In this document: piece by piece, positions 33,904 through 46,498 of the stretch
How the letters are laid out: each line of letters starts with the position of its first letter
Position numbering within the stretch: the stretch's first letter is position 1
NCBI GenBank assembly: GCA_019279435.1
Contig: JAAALK010000286.1
Coordinates: forward strand, 20,913,931 to 20,977,930
Reading direction: 5' to 3'
DNA length: 64,000 bases
Origin: Zizania palustris
Lineage: Eukaryota; Streptophyta; Magnoliopsida; Poales; Poaceae
Notes under the pieces: model-generated
Told to the model about the DNA's origin: nothing
The model's input: the letters and a program-made list of their open reading frames with translations, nothing else
Database searches by the model: none
Program-made: the position numbers and the translations under genes

Positions 33904-35909
33904 TCAGGAGCAATGCTGAATAGCGTGGGCCTCATGGCTCCAGATGTGATGAGTCATTGTCAACGATAGTCAAAGAGGACTGAAAAGAGATAAGGCCTGT
34001 TGTGTCTGGGCCGCGTGTGACTCAGGTACACGGGCAGTGAGCGACTGTCGTGCAGCAGCAGAGGATCCACTGGGCTGTTGACCAGGATTGACTCAGGTAC
34101 ACGGGCGGTGAGCGATTGCCGGGCTGAGAGAGCTGCAGAGTCGGGCCGGCCCAATCCGGGTACCTGGTGCAAAGTCGGTGGAGGCTTTGTCAGTTTCGGC
34201 GCAAAACTGATGACCGCTGATCTTGTATCGGACTGTCTAGAAGAGAAGTCGTAGTCGCTACGAAAGCTCCACTTCCGGATAATTCATCTATAAATAGGAG
34301 TTTACTATGTTGTCCTTAGGCCCACAGTCAGTCTGTCGAGTCTATAAAAATATCCTAAGGGCAGGTTGGTCTTTTTCCTTTTATTTCAGCGTCTGTAAAA
34401 ACCCTAAGGGGCTGGTGGAATATTCCTAGCTATTGGGCAACCTATAAATAGGGCCCCAATCCCTAGGGTTAGGTCACCCTTTTTTTACTGAAATCACTTT
34501 TTAATCAAAAGTTTGGGTCATTTTCTCTGTTCTTCCCTATATGCGCCACCGGCGAGTGTTTATTCTATTTACTCTGAAATCACCACCGCTTTTCTTCACA
34601 AGATCCTCTGAACTCGCATCATTGGCTCGTTAATCAGATCTCTAATCCGGTTTCTTACTCTCAGCTACCGATTTGATTCGTTGCATGTTGCCTCGTTTTG
34701 CGTGTCCCGTCAGTTTCTTTGTTTGCAACAACTGGTGTGTTGCTGTAATCCTTCTCTGCGGTCTGTTTTTATATTCATTGTGTGTGTCTTTTCGCAATTG
34801 CACAGCTATACTACTAGTTGTATTGTTTTTTGTGATATAGCTGTCATTAGATATGAGCTAGGCACGTGAGTTCCTGTTTTGGTCAGAAAAGGTTGCAGAA
34901 ATAAAAGCTTGTGCAGCAATATTATGGCGCTATTTTTCCTTGATCTTTGACTGTGCGTGCATAGTAGTTTTCTTGTGCTAGTCCGGTGGTCTAGTATGCT
35001 AGTGTTCAGTCTGGGTAGCTAGAAACAACCAGCAGCAGACTGAAAACTAGCTAGCTGCAGTTCTTTATTAACAGCTACATGAGAAATATTTTGTACAGAA
35101 CCAGTTCGGAGCCTATCTCTCCTTCAGTTCGAAGCTGCAAAGTGAGTTGTACCGTCGAAGTATGGGTTTCGAAGTTTGCTTTTCTGTCATCGGAAAATCA
35201 AAGTCCCTGCGTGCAGTCTTCACATGACTCTTTTGAAGTCAGCTTCGGTAATTTGTTAAATAGGCTTCGAAGCTTTTTTTAACTTTGAGAACAAAAGATG
35301 ACGCGGGTTTTGGTCAGAACTATTTCAAAGTCTGCTTCTCCATCAGTTCGAAGTTGGTTCTTTGTTTACAGCATTGTTAGTTCGCATTTTCTTGTCGGAG
35401 GTCCTGTTAAGCTACGAGCATGGACTTTGGTTTTTGCATCGAAGTCTGTGAGTGTTGAGACTGTAGCGAAGCCTTCGGCATTTCAGTTCACAAGCTTCGC
35501 TGGCTTCGGCAAGGACTTCAGTTGCATCTTTGTGCGAAGGAATAGAAGGACTTCAGTAGACTTCGAAAGTACAATACACAGGCTTTGGATGTGTGCTGAA
35601 AAGGAGACAACTGTGAACAGTAAGATTACTCGTGCACTTAAATTAAATATCTGTAATGATCTACTTTCGTGAAGCTTGACATGTGCATGTTTTAAATGCA
35701 TTGTTAGTCTGCCTTCGAACACTTGTTGGTGTCTTCTCACTTAGGACACCGGTTGTCTTTAGGCTAGATCATTTTACGCCTTGTTGATCTGTTTACTTAT
35801 TCCTGCTAAGTCTTTTGAGGTGTGTTGGCTATTGGGAACAGGCCATTGATTCGAAAGAATTTTTAGGCGCCCATTCACCCCCCCTCTGGTCGCTACTTTC
35901 GGTCCTACA
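33904..35909 (+). repeat. Sirevirus 5' LTR of copy A (2006 bp)
   Basis: The first bases are TCAGGAGCAATG instead of TGAGGAGCCATG, so the terminus is mutated at the fusion with the inverted fragment. It ends CGGTCCTACA, followed by the primer-binding site at 35912-35923. TATA boxes are near 34290 and 34442. Relative to the 3' LTR it lacks about 50 bp of the U3 repeat region near 34050 and about 40 bp near 35130. No gene. Confidence 0.88.
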
Positions 35910-35974
35910 AGTGGTATCAGAGCCTGGTTAGGGTTTTTCCATACCATAACCGGTTCTAAACCCCAATAGTGATA

Positions 35975-38315
35975 ATGACGTCTCCTGGCAAGGTCCCGTC
36001 CTTGGAAGCTTATGGCTATAATTATTGGAAGACTTGCATGCGAGCCTATCTCATGAGCCAAGGCTCGGACATCTGGGACATTTGTGTTCACGCTACGTTT
36101 GTTATATTGCTAGTTGCTGAGCACGGTACTCCTGGTATGATTGCCTAGCATCTGAACAATAGTAAAGCTGTGAACATTTTGTTTTCTGGTTTAGGTCCCA
36201 TTGAGTTTGAGCGTGTGAGCCATCTCTCCACTGCGAGAGATATCTGGGCTGTGCTGGGTTCTCCTTGATGTCTATCACTGAGGACCAGCTTGAGTCTTTG
36301 GGAGATGATGATTTGTGTCTTTTTAACAATCGGGTGTGTCGTGTTTGTGACAAAAGGATGTTCAAAAGACATAGCACGAAATCCGGGTGCTTTGAGTGTG
36401 GTGACCCAGGACACTTCATCGCCGACTGCCCCAAGCGCAATGGCCACAAGAAGGGCACCGGTGGTGGCTTCCATGACTCCGGAAGCACGACAGCTCCTCC
36501 TATAACAAGGGCAAGCCAAAGACCAGATTCTTTAGAAAGGCCCTGAAAGACTACTGGCGTGAGAACAAGAAGCGCGACAAGGCCTTCTTTGCCGAGATGG
36601 AGAAGAGCTACTCCAAGCGGTCCACGTCTTCTTCCTCTTCATCGAGCTCAAGTGATGAGGAGATCGTCATCAGGAAGGGGAAGGACCAGGACGATCCGGC
36701 GGGTCTTTGCTTCATGGCCTTCGGGGACAGGCCGAATAGCCGCTCACATCAGCGCCGAAGATCCCGCAAGAGCTTATGCTCAATGGCTCTTGGGGATAAG
36801 GAAGAGAAGGGCTCCTCCGATGACTCCGGCGACGACGACAACGAAAAGGTATCATCTTATGAACGCGAAATCGTTGATTTACTTGAAAGCAATCGTCGAG
36901 AGTTAAAATATCGGGAAAAACTACTTAGAGGGGCTAAGAAGAGGATAGATGAGTTAGAGAGTGAGCTTGCCGTGGCCAACGACAGAGTTGAGAGTCTATC
37001 TTCTTCCCCTTGCTTGGGTGATAGCAGTGAGTTCCCAAAGTGTGAGGTGCTTCTGTGTGACCTGTCGACTCTGAAGTCCAGGTACACAGAAAGGGTTGAT
37101 GAGAGAGACGCTTTGGCCACTGAGCTTGAAAGCGCTCAGTTGGAGCTAAAAGATGCTCAAGCCACTGTCGTCGTGCCCTGTGCTGATTGCCCATCGCATC
37201 TAGCTAGTTTAGCAGAGCTCAAAGCCAAGGTCGATGAGAATTTGGGTGATTTGGAGAGAGTGAGAGCTGAGCTGGCGCAGACTAGGCTAGAGCTTGAGAC
37301 ACTGTCAGTTCCACCCACTGTTTGTGAGAACTGCTTGTCTCTTAGAATGGAGTTGATCAAGCTGAAAGCCAAGAAGTATGTCCAAGTAGATAGAGAGTCT
37401 GAGACCTGCTTGTCTCAGGTGGAGGTTCTAGCTTCCTTGAGAGAGGAGCTAGCTAATTCCTAGAATGAGAACTTTTACCTCAGTTCTATCCTGAGTTGGA
37501 TCAGTGCCAGAGAGCCACAGCTCAGCACGATGATCCAGCAGTTTAAGAGGCAGGATGGGTTTGGGGTAGGTTACACCTACACCAAGGCTAACTTTGAGAG
37601 TGCTATTAGCCGGGCAGTGGAGTGGAGTAAAATGACTTCTGAGCAAAGATACCCCAAGACTCACTCCACTGAGTCTTTCCAGGCTAGTAAGCCCAAGGAT
37701 GGAGTGATCCATGAACAGCCCAAAGCTTCACCCAAGAAGCCCATTTGGGTTCCAAAGCCCAAACACCTCCACACTTCTCTTGACTCTCTTCCTAGACCCT
37801 CTCAACCCAAGAAGACTACACCAAACACCACTGAGCCCAAGAACCCCAAGCCTCAACCACATCCCAAGAAGCCCACCTACCACTGTGAGTATTGTCAGAG
37901 AGACGGGCATCTTGTGGAGTTTTGCTTCAAGAGGAAGAGGGTTGAGAGAGCAGAGCGTGCTCATGGTGGTCAGGAGCAGTTCTACCAGCAGGGTGGTAGA
38001 CTGAGAGTTCCTCGACGCGGGGAGAGGCTTGAGGCCAGGCCGCGTCATGTAGGTGGTGGTAGAGGAGACGGCTTTCATGCCCGTGCTCCAGTTGGTGGTG
38101 TTCGTTTCGATAGAGCTCCAGGCCGTTTTGGCTACGGTCCTGGACCTCGTGGCCGAGGTTTTAGGTAGAACCATGGACCGCGCTTTGAGACACGCTTTTA
38201 TCCAAACTCTTCTGATGGTTTTTGCTTTCCATCTTTTGAGCAGATGGCTCGACACTAGTTTAGTTATTTTGCTAAACCTGGTGCCAAACCATTTGCTCCC
38301 CCTTACAACCATTGA
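35975..38315 (+). pseudogene. gag: Sirevirus gag, copy A, heavily broken
   Basis: Starts at ATG 35975. TAG at 36146-36148 stands where the minus copies have CAG. At about 36249 roughly 0.4 kb is deleted between GGGCT repeats. A one-base deletion near 36490 shifts the frame and is shared with copy B. Further ambers are at 37461-37463, 38166-38168 (both CAG in the minus copies) and 38256-38258 (TGG in the minus copies). The first CCHC knuckle is at about 36385-36430. The second, complete here, is at about 37888-37930 (CEYCQRDGHLVEFC). The frame ends at TGA 38313-38315, overlapping pol in -1. Confidence 0.88.
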
Positions 38316-41300
38316 TTGTGCAGGATCGGGGACTGGAGGACGTTTGGATCATGGACTCATGATGCTCTCGCCACATGACGGGACATCGCAGATGGTTCTC
38401 TAGTCTCACTCCCCCGAGCTCCAAAGAGTACATCACTTTCGGGAACAGTGATGAAGGGAAAGTAAGTGGCATCGGCTCAATTCGCATTTCAGACCATTTC
38501 TCTTTGAAGAATGTTGCATTGGTTAAAAATTTGAAATTTAATTTGATTTCCGTTTCGCAACTTCTTGAGGATGGTTTGGAGGTGCGTTTTAAGAAGGGCA
38601 ATTCTTCTGTGTTTGATTCTAGAGGGTCTTTGATTTGCCAGATCTTACCATTTGGTAATGTTTTTCGAATTGACTTCTCTAGTTCTTTTGGCCCTTCTCG
38701 CTGTTTGATTGCTGGATCTTCTTCTGAGCTCTGGAAGTGGCATAGGAGGTTAGGTCATTTGTGTTTTGATCTGCTAGTCAGGTTGAACTCTATGGACCTC
38801 ATCCGAGGATTGCCCAAGCTTAAGATGGAGAAGGATCTAGTTTGTCATCCCTGTCGTCACGGGAAAATGGTTGCCGCTTCTTACTCACCGTTGACTCAGG
38901 TGATGACTTCGTATCCGGGCGAGCTGTTACACTTGGACACTGTTGGTCTAGCTCGGGTGCGCTTAGTCGGTGGGAAGTGGTACGCGCTTGTGATTGTTGA
39001 CGACTTTTCTCGATTTTCGTGGGTTTTCTTTTTGGAGTCTAAGGATGTAACTTTTCAGTTTGTTCATGACCTGATTTTGAAGCTGAAGAATGAGAACAAT
39101 GGTCGGATGCGAGCAATTCGCTCCGAGAACGGCTCTGAGTTCAAGAATTCTCAGTTCGTCAGTTTATGTAGTGATCATGGTCTTGATCATCAGTTTTCTG
39201 CTCCTTACACTCCCCCACAGAACGGCGTTGTGGAACGAAAGAACCGCACACTAGTCGAGATGGCCAGGACGATGCTCGATGAGCACAGGACTCCTAGGCG
39301 TTTTTGGGCTGAAGCCATGAACATGGCTTGCTATCTGGCCAACCGCATTTTTCTTCGAGCTTACTTAGGTAAGACTTCATATGAGTTGCGGTTTGGCAGA
39401 CAGCCCAAGGAGAGCCACTTGCGAGCATGTGGCTGCAAGTGCTTTGTGCTCAAGAAGGGAGAGCATTTGGACAAGTTTGTGTCTCGTTGCTGGGACGGTG
39501 TTTTTCTTGGCTACGCTTTACATTCCTGAGGTTTCCGTGTTTGGAACCTCGACTCCCAGCAGCTTGTCGAGACTTGTGAGGTTTCTTTTGATGAGTCCTT
39601 GCCTTCTTTGACCCCTTCTTTTGAGCTTTCTGGTGATGATGAGCTCAGAGAGTCCATCTTTGAGGAAGATGAGGATACTCCAGCTACTGATGAGGGTGGG
39701 CCTTCTGCACCTCGTGCAGAGCCCACACCTTCTGAGACTTCGACTAAGGACGAGTGCGGACCTCTGATCACTTCTTCCACTTCGATTGAGCCCCCTCAGT
39801 CGAGTCCAGAGGTGCCAGCTGCTGACTCTGGTGAGGTGACTTCAGATCACTAGGGATCCCGTGCAGTTCAGCGTGATCACCCCTCGGAGCTCATCATTGG
39901 TGATTTGCGTTCATCTGGTACCTCTCTTGCTGTGTTTGCTGAATCTGCTTTTGTTGCATCTTTTGAGCCCAGAGACATTTCTCACGCTCTTTCTGATTCT
40001 AATTGGATTAACGCTATGCAAGAAGAGTTTGAGAATTTTGTTCGTAATTGGGTTTGGACACTAGTTGAGCCGCCACCAGGATGCAACCCTAGAGGCACCA
40101 AGTGGGTGTTCAAGAACAAACAAGGTGAAGATGGGGTTGTGGTGCACAACAAAGCTCGACTAGTTGCCCAGGGTTTTTGCCAGAAGGAAGGTATTGATTT
40201 TGAAGAAACTTTTGCCCCTGTTGCCCGTCTTGACTCCATTCGCATTCTTTTAGCTTTTGCCATTTCGAAGGGTTTTAAGCTTTTTCAAATGGACGTCAAG
40301 AGTGCTTTTCTGAACGGGTATATAGAGGAGGAAGTGTATGTTAGGCAGCCCCCCGGTTTTGAGAACCCTAAGTTTCCTCGACATGTTTTTAAGCTGCAGA
40401 AAGCTTTATACGGGTTGAAGCAAGCCCCCAGGGCTTGGTATGACCGGTTGAAGCAGTTTTTTTTGGCGAAGGGCTTTGTGATGGGTTCTGTGGATAAAAC
40501 TCTATTCTTGCTCAGAGATGCTTCATATTTTTTAGTTGCTCAGATTTACGTGGACGATATTATCTTTGGCGGTACTACTAATGATCTTGTGTCCAAGTTT
40601 TCTAAGCAGATGTACAACGAGTTTGAGATGAGCCTCATGGGTGAGCTCAAGTATTTCTTAGGGCTCAAGATCAAGCAGACCAAGGACGGCACTTTCATCC
40701 ACCAAGGTAAGTACACTCGTGACATGTTGAAAAAATTTGACTTTGGTGGTGAGTTGAAGCCGCAGATGACCCCGATGGGCACATCTGGGGGTCTGGACAA
40801 GGATGAGAGCGGCGTCAAGGTCAACAAGAGGGAGTTTCAAGGAATGATCGGTTCGCTGCTGTACTTAACAGTGACAAGATCGGACATACAGTTCGCTGTG
40901 GGACTTTGCGCGTGTTTTCAGTCTTCACCACGCGCGTCTCATCGGCAGGCTGTCAAGCGCATCTTCAGGTATCTCACTTATGTGCCCGATCTCGGTATTT
41001 ACTATTCAGCATCATCATCTCTTGATTTATCTAGCTTTTCAGACGCCGACTTTAGTGGGTCCCGGTTGGATCGCAAGTCGACTTCTGGTACTTGCCAGAT
41101 TCTTGGTTCTTCTCTTGTATCTTGGTCTTCTTGAAAGCAATCTGGAGTTGCTCTTTCGACCACTAAGGCTGAGTATGTAGCTGCTGCTAGCTGCTGCTCA
41201 CAGTTGGTTTGGATGATTTCCACTCTGCGAGATTTTGGGTTGTTCTTTCCTACCAGAGTTCCTTTGTTTTGCGACAGCACTAGTGCTATTAGTGTAGGGG

Positions 41301-41497
41301 AAGACCCTTGTCTCCATTCAAAAACCAAACACATTGATGTGCGCTTTCATTTTCTGCGGGATCAATATGAGAAAGGTGTCATTGACCTTGTTCATGTTGA
41401 TACCCATCATCAGTTAGCTGACATTTTCACCAAACCCCTGGATCAGTCTACTTTTGAGCGTTTACGAGGGGATTTGGGTGTTTTGTATCCTTTCTAG
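38312..41497 (+). pseudogene. pol: Sirevirus pol, copy A, four in-frame stops
   Basis: About 1061 codons in one frame ending at TAG 41495-41497. Stops: TGA 38360-38362 replaces the glycine of the protease DSG motif; TGA 39527-39529 and TGA 41132-41134 stand for CGA arginine codons in the minus copies; TAG 39851-39853 stands for CAG. The integrase core (LHLDT, IRSENGSEF, NGVVERKN) has Glu in place of the second catalytic Asp, so the integrase would be dead in any case. The reverse transcriptase YVDD is at about 40550. The C-terminal RNase H tail missing from the minus copies is complete here. Confidence 0.9.
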
Positions 41498-42853
41498 GAT
41501 ATTTTGCGTCAGTTTTCCTTCTTCTTTACTCTTTTCTTGAGTCTTTTTGTGTGTGTTCATATAATGCATATTCACATATCACACTTTTGAGCTTGCTTCT
41601 ATTATATGATTGAACTGCTTTACTTACTCTAGCTGGTACATGCTTTTGATTACTTGTCAATGATCATGCCTTGTTTCAGTTCGCTTGATATGCCTAATAT
41701 CTATCATATGAATGGCTTTTATGCTTTAAACTTGAAAAATGATCACCATTGCTTCTGGTAACTAGCATGTGTAGGTTGAGTGCTTTTGCTATCTGTTACA
41801 TGCCTTGTAGCTAGTTCCTTACATAGATGCAGTTATGCAACTTGGACATCTTTATGCTTTAACATGGAAAATGTGCTATAAAAATGATAAAAAATCAATA
41901 ATGAATGAAAATTCCATGCCTTTTTATGCTTGAGTTGAAAAGATCCAAGTGTGTTTACTTTGTCACATTGCATTGTTCTGGACTGCTTACCATAACACTT
42001 TGGTATGAACTAGGACAGTGTAGTGTATGCCAAGACCAATGTCTTAAGCTTCCGATGGTTCAGTTCTGGCCTAAGCTTGACTTGGTCGGTTAGAATAAGG
42101 TTTGACATGCAAATAACCGTTGGCAAAAATGAAAAAGCCTGAAAATTAAAAAGACAACAAGTTTGCTGAAGCACTTTGTTTTGGACAATGCTTATCTTGG
42201 TAGATAGTAGTTAGCTTCTGCATCTCATGCTTTACCTTGCTTGTCAACTGGAAAATGTGGTGATGCTTTTGTTTGCAAAAATTGAAAATGCGTGCTAATG
42301 ACTTTCTTTAGATATCATCTGTTGCACTGATCATGCCATGTGTCTTAGACAGTATGTCCTTTGCTGTATCTGTTAGATGTTGTAATTGCAGTCAATCATA
42401 TCTGAGAAGCATGCTTTCTACACTCCACCTGCACCCCAGTTGCATTCATTGCATATTTTTGAGGGGGAGTTGCATTTCAGGGGGAGTCTGTGTCTCTTTT
42501 GAGTGCTTGATGAGTTCACTTGTCAACAAGGGGGAGAAATTTTGGGATAAGAGTTCAAGGGGGAGTTTTTGACTTTCTCTGGGATTTGTTTCAGGGGGAG
42601 TTTTTGTCCTTACTCTTTTGATATCCTTGTTGATGTTTCTGAGATCGCACTCATTTTGAGCTTTTACATTTTTGTTAACCATATTGACCACTTCTTGCTT
42701 TTTGTTTGGCTTTTGGTCATTAGGGTTAAACTTTTACTTTATTTTCTTCTTCTTTGTTTTCTTGTGCTTTGTTTTCGTGTTTCCACATCTGTTCACAGGT
42801 TCTGAAGAGCTGAAGAAGTGAAGTGTTGACAATGCACTCATCAAGGGGGAGAT
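41498..42853 (+). other. Sirevirus 3' untranslated region with six polypurine tracts (no gene)
   Basis: No envelope-like ORF. GGGGGAG tracts occur at about 42462, 42479, 42529, 42558, 42593 and, next to the LTR, 42845. Only the last is placed to prime plus-strand synthesis at the LTR boundary. Confidence 0.85.
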
Positions 42854-44951
42854 TGAGGAGCCATGCTGAATAGCGTGGGCCTCATGGCTCCAGATGTGAT
42901 GAGTCATTGTCAACGATAGTCAAAGAGGACTGAAAAGAGATAAGGCCTGCTGTGTCTGGGCCGCGTGTGACTCAGGTACACGGGCAGTGAGCGACTGTCG
43001 TGCAGAGGGGCCGCGAAGTCGGGCTGGCCCAATCCAGGTACATGGGCTAGGAGCAGCAGAGGATCCACTGGGCTATTGACCAGGATTGACTCAGGTACAC
43101 GGGCGGTGAGCGATTGCCAGGCTGAGAGAGCTGCGGAGTCGGGCCAGCCCAATCCGGGTACCTGGTGCAAAGTCGGTGGAGGCTTTGTTAGTTTCGGCGC
43201 AAAACTGACGACCGCTGATCTTGTATCGGACTGTCTAGAATAGAAGCCGTAGTCGCTACGAAAGCTCCACTTCCGGATAATTCATCTATAAATAGGAGTT
43301 TACTATTTTGTATTTAGGCCCACAGTCAGTCAGTCGAGTCTGTAAAAATATCCTAAGGGCAGGTTGGTCTTTTTCCTTTTATTTCAGCGTCTGTAAAAAA
43401 CCCTAAGGGGCTGGTGGAATATTCCTAGCTATTGGGCAACCTATAAATAGGGCCCCAATCCCTAGGGTTAGGTCACCCTTTTTTACTGAAATCACTTTTT
43501 AATCAAAAGTTTGGGTCATTTTCTCTGTTCTTCCCTGTATGCGCCGCCGGCGAGTGTTTATTCTATTTACTCTGAAATCACCGCCGCTTTTCTTCGCAAG
43601 ATCCTCTGAACTCGCATTGTTGGCTCGTTAATCAAATCTCTAATCTGGTTTCTTACTCTCAACTACTGATTTGATTCGTTTCATGTTGCCTCGCTTTGCG
43701 TGTCCCGTCAGTTTCTTTGTTTGCAAGAACTGTGTGTTGCTGTAATCCTTCTCTGCGGTCTGTTTTTATATTCATTGTGTGTGTCTTTTCGCAACTGCAC
43801 AGCTATACTACTAGTTGTATTGTTTTTTGTGATATAGCTGTCATTAGCTATGAGCCAGGCACTCGAGTTCTTGTTTTGGTCAGAAAAGGTTGCAGATATA
43901 AAAGCTTGTGCAGCAATATTATGGCGCTATTTTTCCTTGATCTTTGACTATGTGTGCATAGTAGTTTTCTTGTGCTAGTCCGGTGGTCTAGTCTGCTAGT
44001 GTTCAGTCTGGGTAGCTAGAAACAACCAGCAGTAGACTGAAAACTAGCTAGCTGTAGTTCTTTATTAATAGCTACATGAGAAATATTTTGTACAGAACCA
44101 GTTCGGAGCCTATCTCTCCTTCAGTTCGAAGCTGACTGATCGAAGTTTTTTTTGTCTGTTTCAAAGTTGCAAAGTGAGTTGTACCGTCGATGTATGGGTT
44201 TCGAAGTTTGCTTTTCTGTCATCGGAAAATCGAAGTCCCTGTTTGCAGTCTTCGCATGACTCTTTTGAAGTCAGCTTCGGTAATTTGTTAAATAGGCTTC
44301 GAAGCTTTTTTTAACTTTGAGAACAAAAGCTGACGTGGGTTTTGGTCAGAACTGTTTTGAAGTCTGCTTCTCCATCAGTTCGAAGTTGGTTCTTTGTTTA
44401 CAGCATTGTTAGTTCGCATTTCCTTGTCGGAGGTCCTGTTAAGCTACGAGCATGGACTTTGGTTTTTGCATCGAAGTCTGTGAGTGTTGAGACTGTAGCG
44501 AAGCCTTCGGCATTTCAGTTCACAAGCTTCGCTGGCTTCGGCAAGGACTTCAGTTGCATCTTTGTGCGAAGGCAACCTTCACTATGGTCCTGCCGAAGTA
44601 GACTTCGAAAGTACAATACACAGGCTTTGGATGTGTGCTGAAAAGGAGACAACTGTGAACAGTAAGATTACTCGTGCACTTAAATTAAATATCTGTAATG
44701 ATCTACTTTCGTGAAGCTTGACATGTCCATGTTTTAAATGCATTGTTAGTCTGCCTTCGAACACTGTGTTGGTGTCTTCTCACTTAGGACACCGGTTGTC
44801 TTTAGGCTAGATCATTTTACGCCTTGTTGATCTGTTTACTTCTTCCTGCTAAGTCTTTTGAGGTGCGTTGGGTATTGGGAACAGGCCATTGATTCGAAAG
44901 AATTTTTAGGCGCCCATTCACCCCCCTTTGGTCGCTACTTTCGGTCCTACA
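42854..44951 (+). repeat. Sirevirus LTR shared by copies A and B (2098 bp)
   Basis: TGAGGAGCC...CCTACA. It serves as 3' LTR of copy A and as 5' LTR of copy B, since the primer-binding site TGGTATCAGAGC (44954-44965) and gag follow it. It retains both U3 repeats and the TATA box near 43441. No gene. Confidence 0.9.
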
Positions 44952-45016
44952 AGTGGTATCAGAGCCTGGTTAGGGTTTTTCCATACCATAACCGGTTCTA
45001 AACCCCAGTAGTGATC

Positions 45017-45525
45017 ATGACGTCTCCTGGCAAGGTCCCATCCTTGGAAGCTTATGGCTATAATTATTGGAAGACTCGCATGCGAGCCTATCTCATGAGC
45101 CAAGGCTCGGACATCTGGGACATTTGCGTTCACGCTACGTTTGTTATATTGCCAGTTACTGAGCATGGTACTCTTGGTATGATTGCCCTGCATCTGAACA
45201 ATAGTAAAGCTGTGAACATTTTGTTTTCTAGTTTAGGTCCCACTGAGTTTGAGCGTGTGAGCCATCTCTCCACTGCGAGAGAGATCTGGGCTACCCTCAA
45301 GGCACACCATGAGGGGACAGCCCAGGTCAAGGCTCGGCTCTATCAGACCTACCGGCGTGAATATGAGAATTTCACACAAAAGCTGGGTGAATCTGTTGAG
45401 GCTTTGTTTGGTCGTTTTCAATCGATCATAAACAAGATTCGGGACAACAAGGCTGAGGGTGCTCAGTTAGTCTCAGATCACGAGCAGGCGCTCAAGGTTC
45501 TCCATACCTTGGACCCAAAGATCTG
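45017..45525 (+). pseudogene. gag: Sirevirus gag N-terminal part, copy B
   Basis: ATG 45017, open for 169 codons up to the Tat insertion. No stops, unlike the same region of copy A and the minus copies. The reading frame crosses the target site inside the Trp codon that is TAG in the minus copies and continues at 57208. Confidence 0.88.
45521..45525. repeat. 5 bp target site duplication of the nested Tat element
   Basis: ATCTG at 45521-45525 is repeated at 57203-57207, directly outside the two LTRs. Five bases is the usual integrase footprint. Confidence 0.95.
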
Positions 45526-46020
45526 TGTTGGCGTAAAAGATTACGCTAACAGGTTTCTGTAGAAAAGAAACTAACAAACGAAGTGTTTGCGAAGCAAACT
45601 GTTCTAAGTCTCCGAAAGGATAATAACTTAGAATAGTTCGAAAGTGTGTATTGATTCACTTGTAATCGGTCCCTATTACAGGATGAAATGGGGGGTATTT
45701 ATAGGCCTGAACATTAAGGAAAAGACCTATTTACCCCTTTATTACAACCGACATTAAGGAAACTATTTGGTTTCCTTAATAGGGCTAAAATGGTAAAAGA
45801 CTAATCTAATAGGATAGAAAATAAGTCTTCCATCTTAGCTGGCAGAAAAGATCCTGAAGGGCTTTGGTTCGAAGACATACTTCGAACCAATGCCTGCCTT
45901 CGGGCTTCGATCCAGGTTCCAAGCACCTTCGAAGATGGCCTTCGGACAATCTTCGAACTGGTTGGCTGTCTTCATGCTGCTTTGGCAATAACCCCGAAGA
46001 TGAGATATTTTCCCCCAACA
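45526..46020 (-). repeat. Tat 3' LTR (495 bp)
   Basis: TGTTGGGGGAAAATATC...TTTTACGCCAACA on the minus strand. TATA box at 45696-45703 (minus). It differs from the 5' LTR at one site (AACTTAG against AACATAG). The polypurine tract (minus CGAGGGGCTAC) is at 46021-46031. Confidence 0.93.
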
Positions 46021-46349
46021 GTAGCCCCTCGAATACGCTTCTCCGTTCGACCTGTAACGTTAGGAGAGCAGTATACGGAAAGAAAAGATAACCAATCATA
46101 GGGGTTATTGATTTTTGTTTTATCTCCGAAATACATGAAGGTGTGAACTTCGAATCAGTCATAAGGTAATTACTTTTCGAACTATCTTAGAACTGACTCA
46201 GGAAGTTCGAAAGTCTTTTTGGACTTAGAAAATATAGCCGTTAGTTTCTGTTTCTAACGGAGTTATACGAGGCGTTATTTTCGGAGGAAAATAACAGGCG
46301 GGAATGCGAAAGGGCAGAGCCCAAACGGTAACAAACGGAAAGTTTAGGC

Positions 46350-46357
46350 TATAAATA
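46350..46357 (+). promoter_or_regulatory. Predicted TATA box of the Tat antisense gene
   Basis: TATAAATA on the plus strand, 149 bp before the ATG and outside the LTR, so it is a candidate private promoter. It is conserved as TATAAATA at 60021 and TATAAAA (minus) at 29577. A CACCGCTTTC motif follows it here (about 46390) and at 60058, possibly near the start site. Confidence 0.6.
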
Positions 46358-46498
46358 AAGAACTCCAGAACTTACTCGATTACCTTTTCACCGCTTTCTC
46401 TCAGTCAAAAACCTTTTGAGCCCTTTGAATTCTTGAACCCTAGCCTTCAAGTTCTTGAGCCCTAGCTTCCATTCTCTCGGGTTAATCCGGCAATCGCG

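Larger units (their letters stand above)
33904..44951 (+). mobile_element. Sirevirus-type Copia retrotransposon, plus strand (copy A), both LTRs
   Basis: 5' LTR 33904-35909, internal 35910-42853, 3' LTR 42854-44951. Gag has a deletion, a frameshift and several stops; pol has four in-frame stops. It is not functional. The 3' LTR is followed directly by a second primer-binding site and gag (copy B), so the array reads LTR-internal-LTR-internal. Confidence 0.9.

Noticed and set aside
41498..42853. Possible envelope-like gene between Sirevirus pol and the 3' LTR
   Set aside because: Only short frames with many stops in all orientations; nothing like a signal peptide or membrane protein is conserved between copies.
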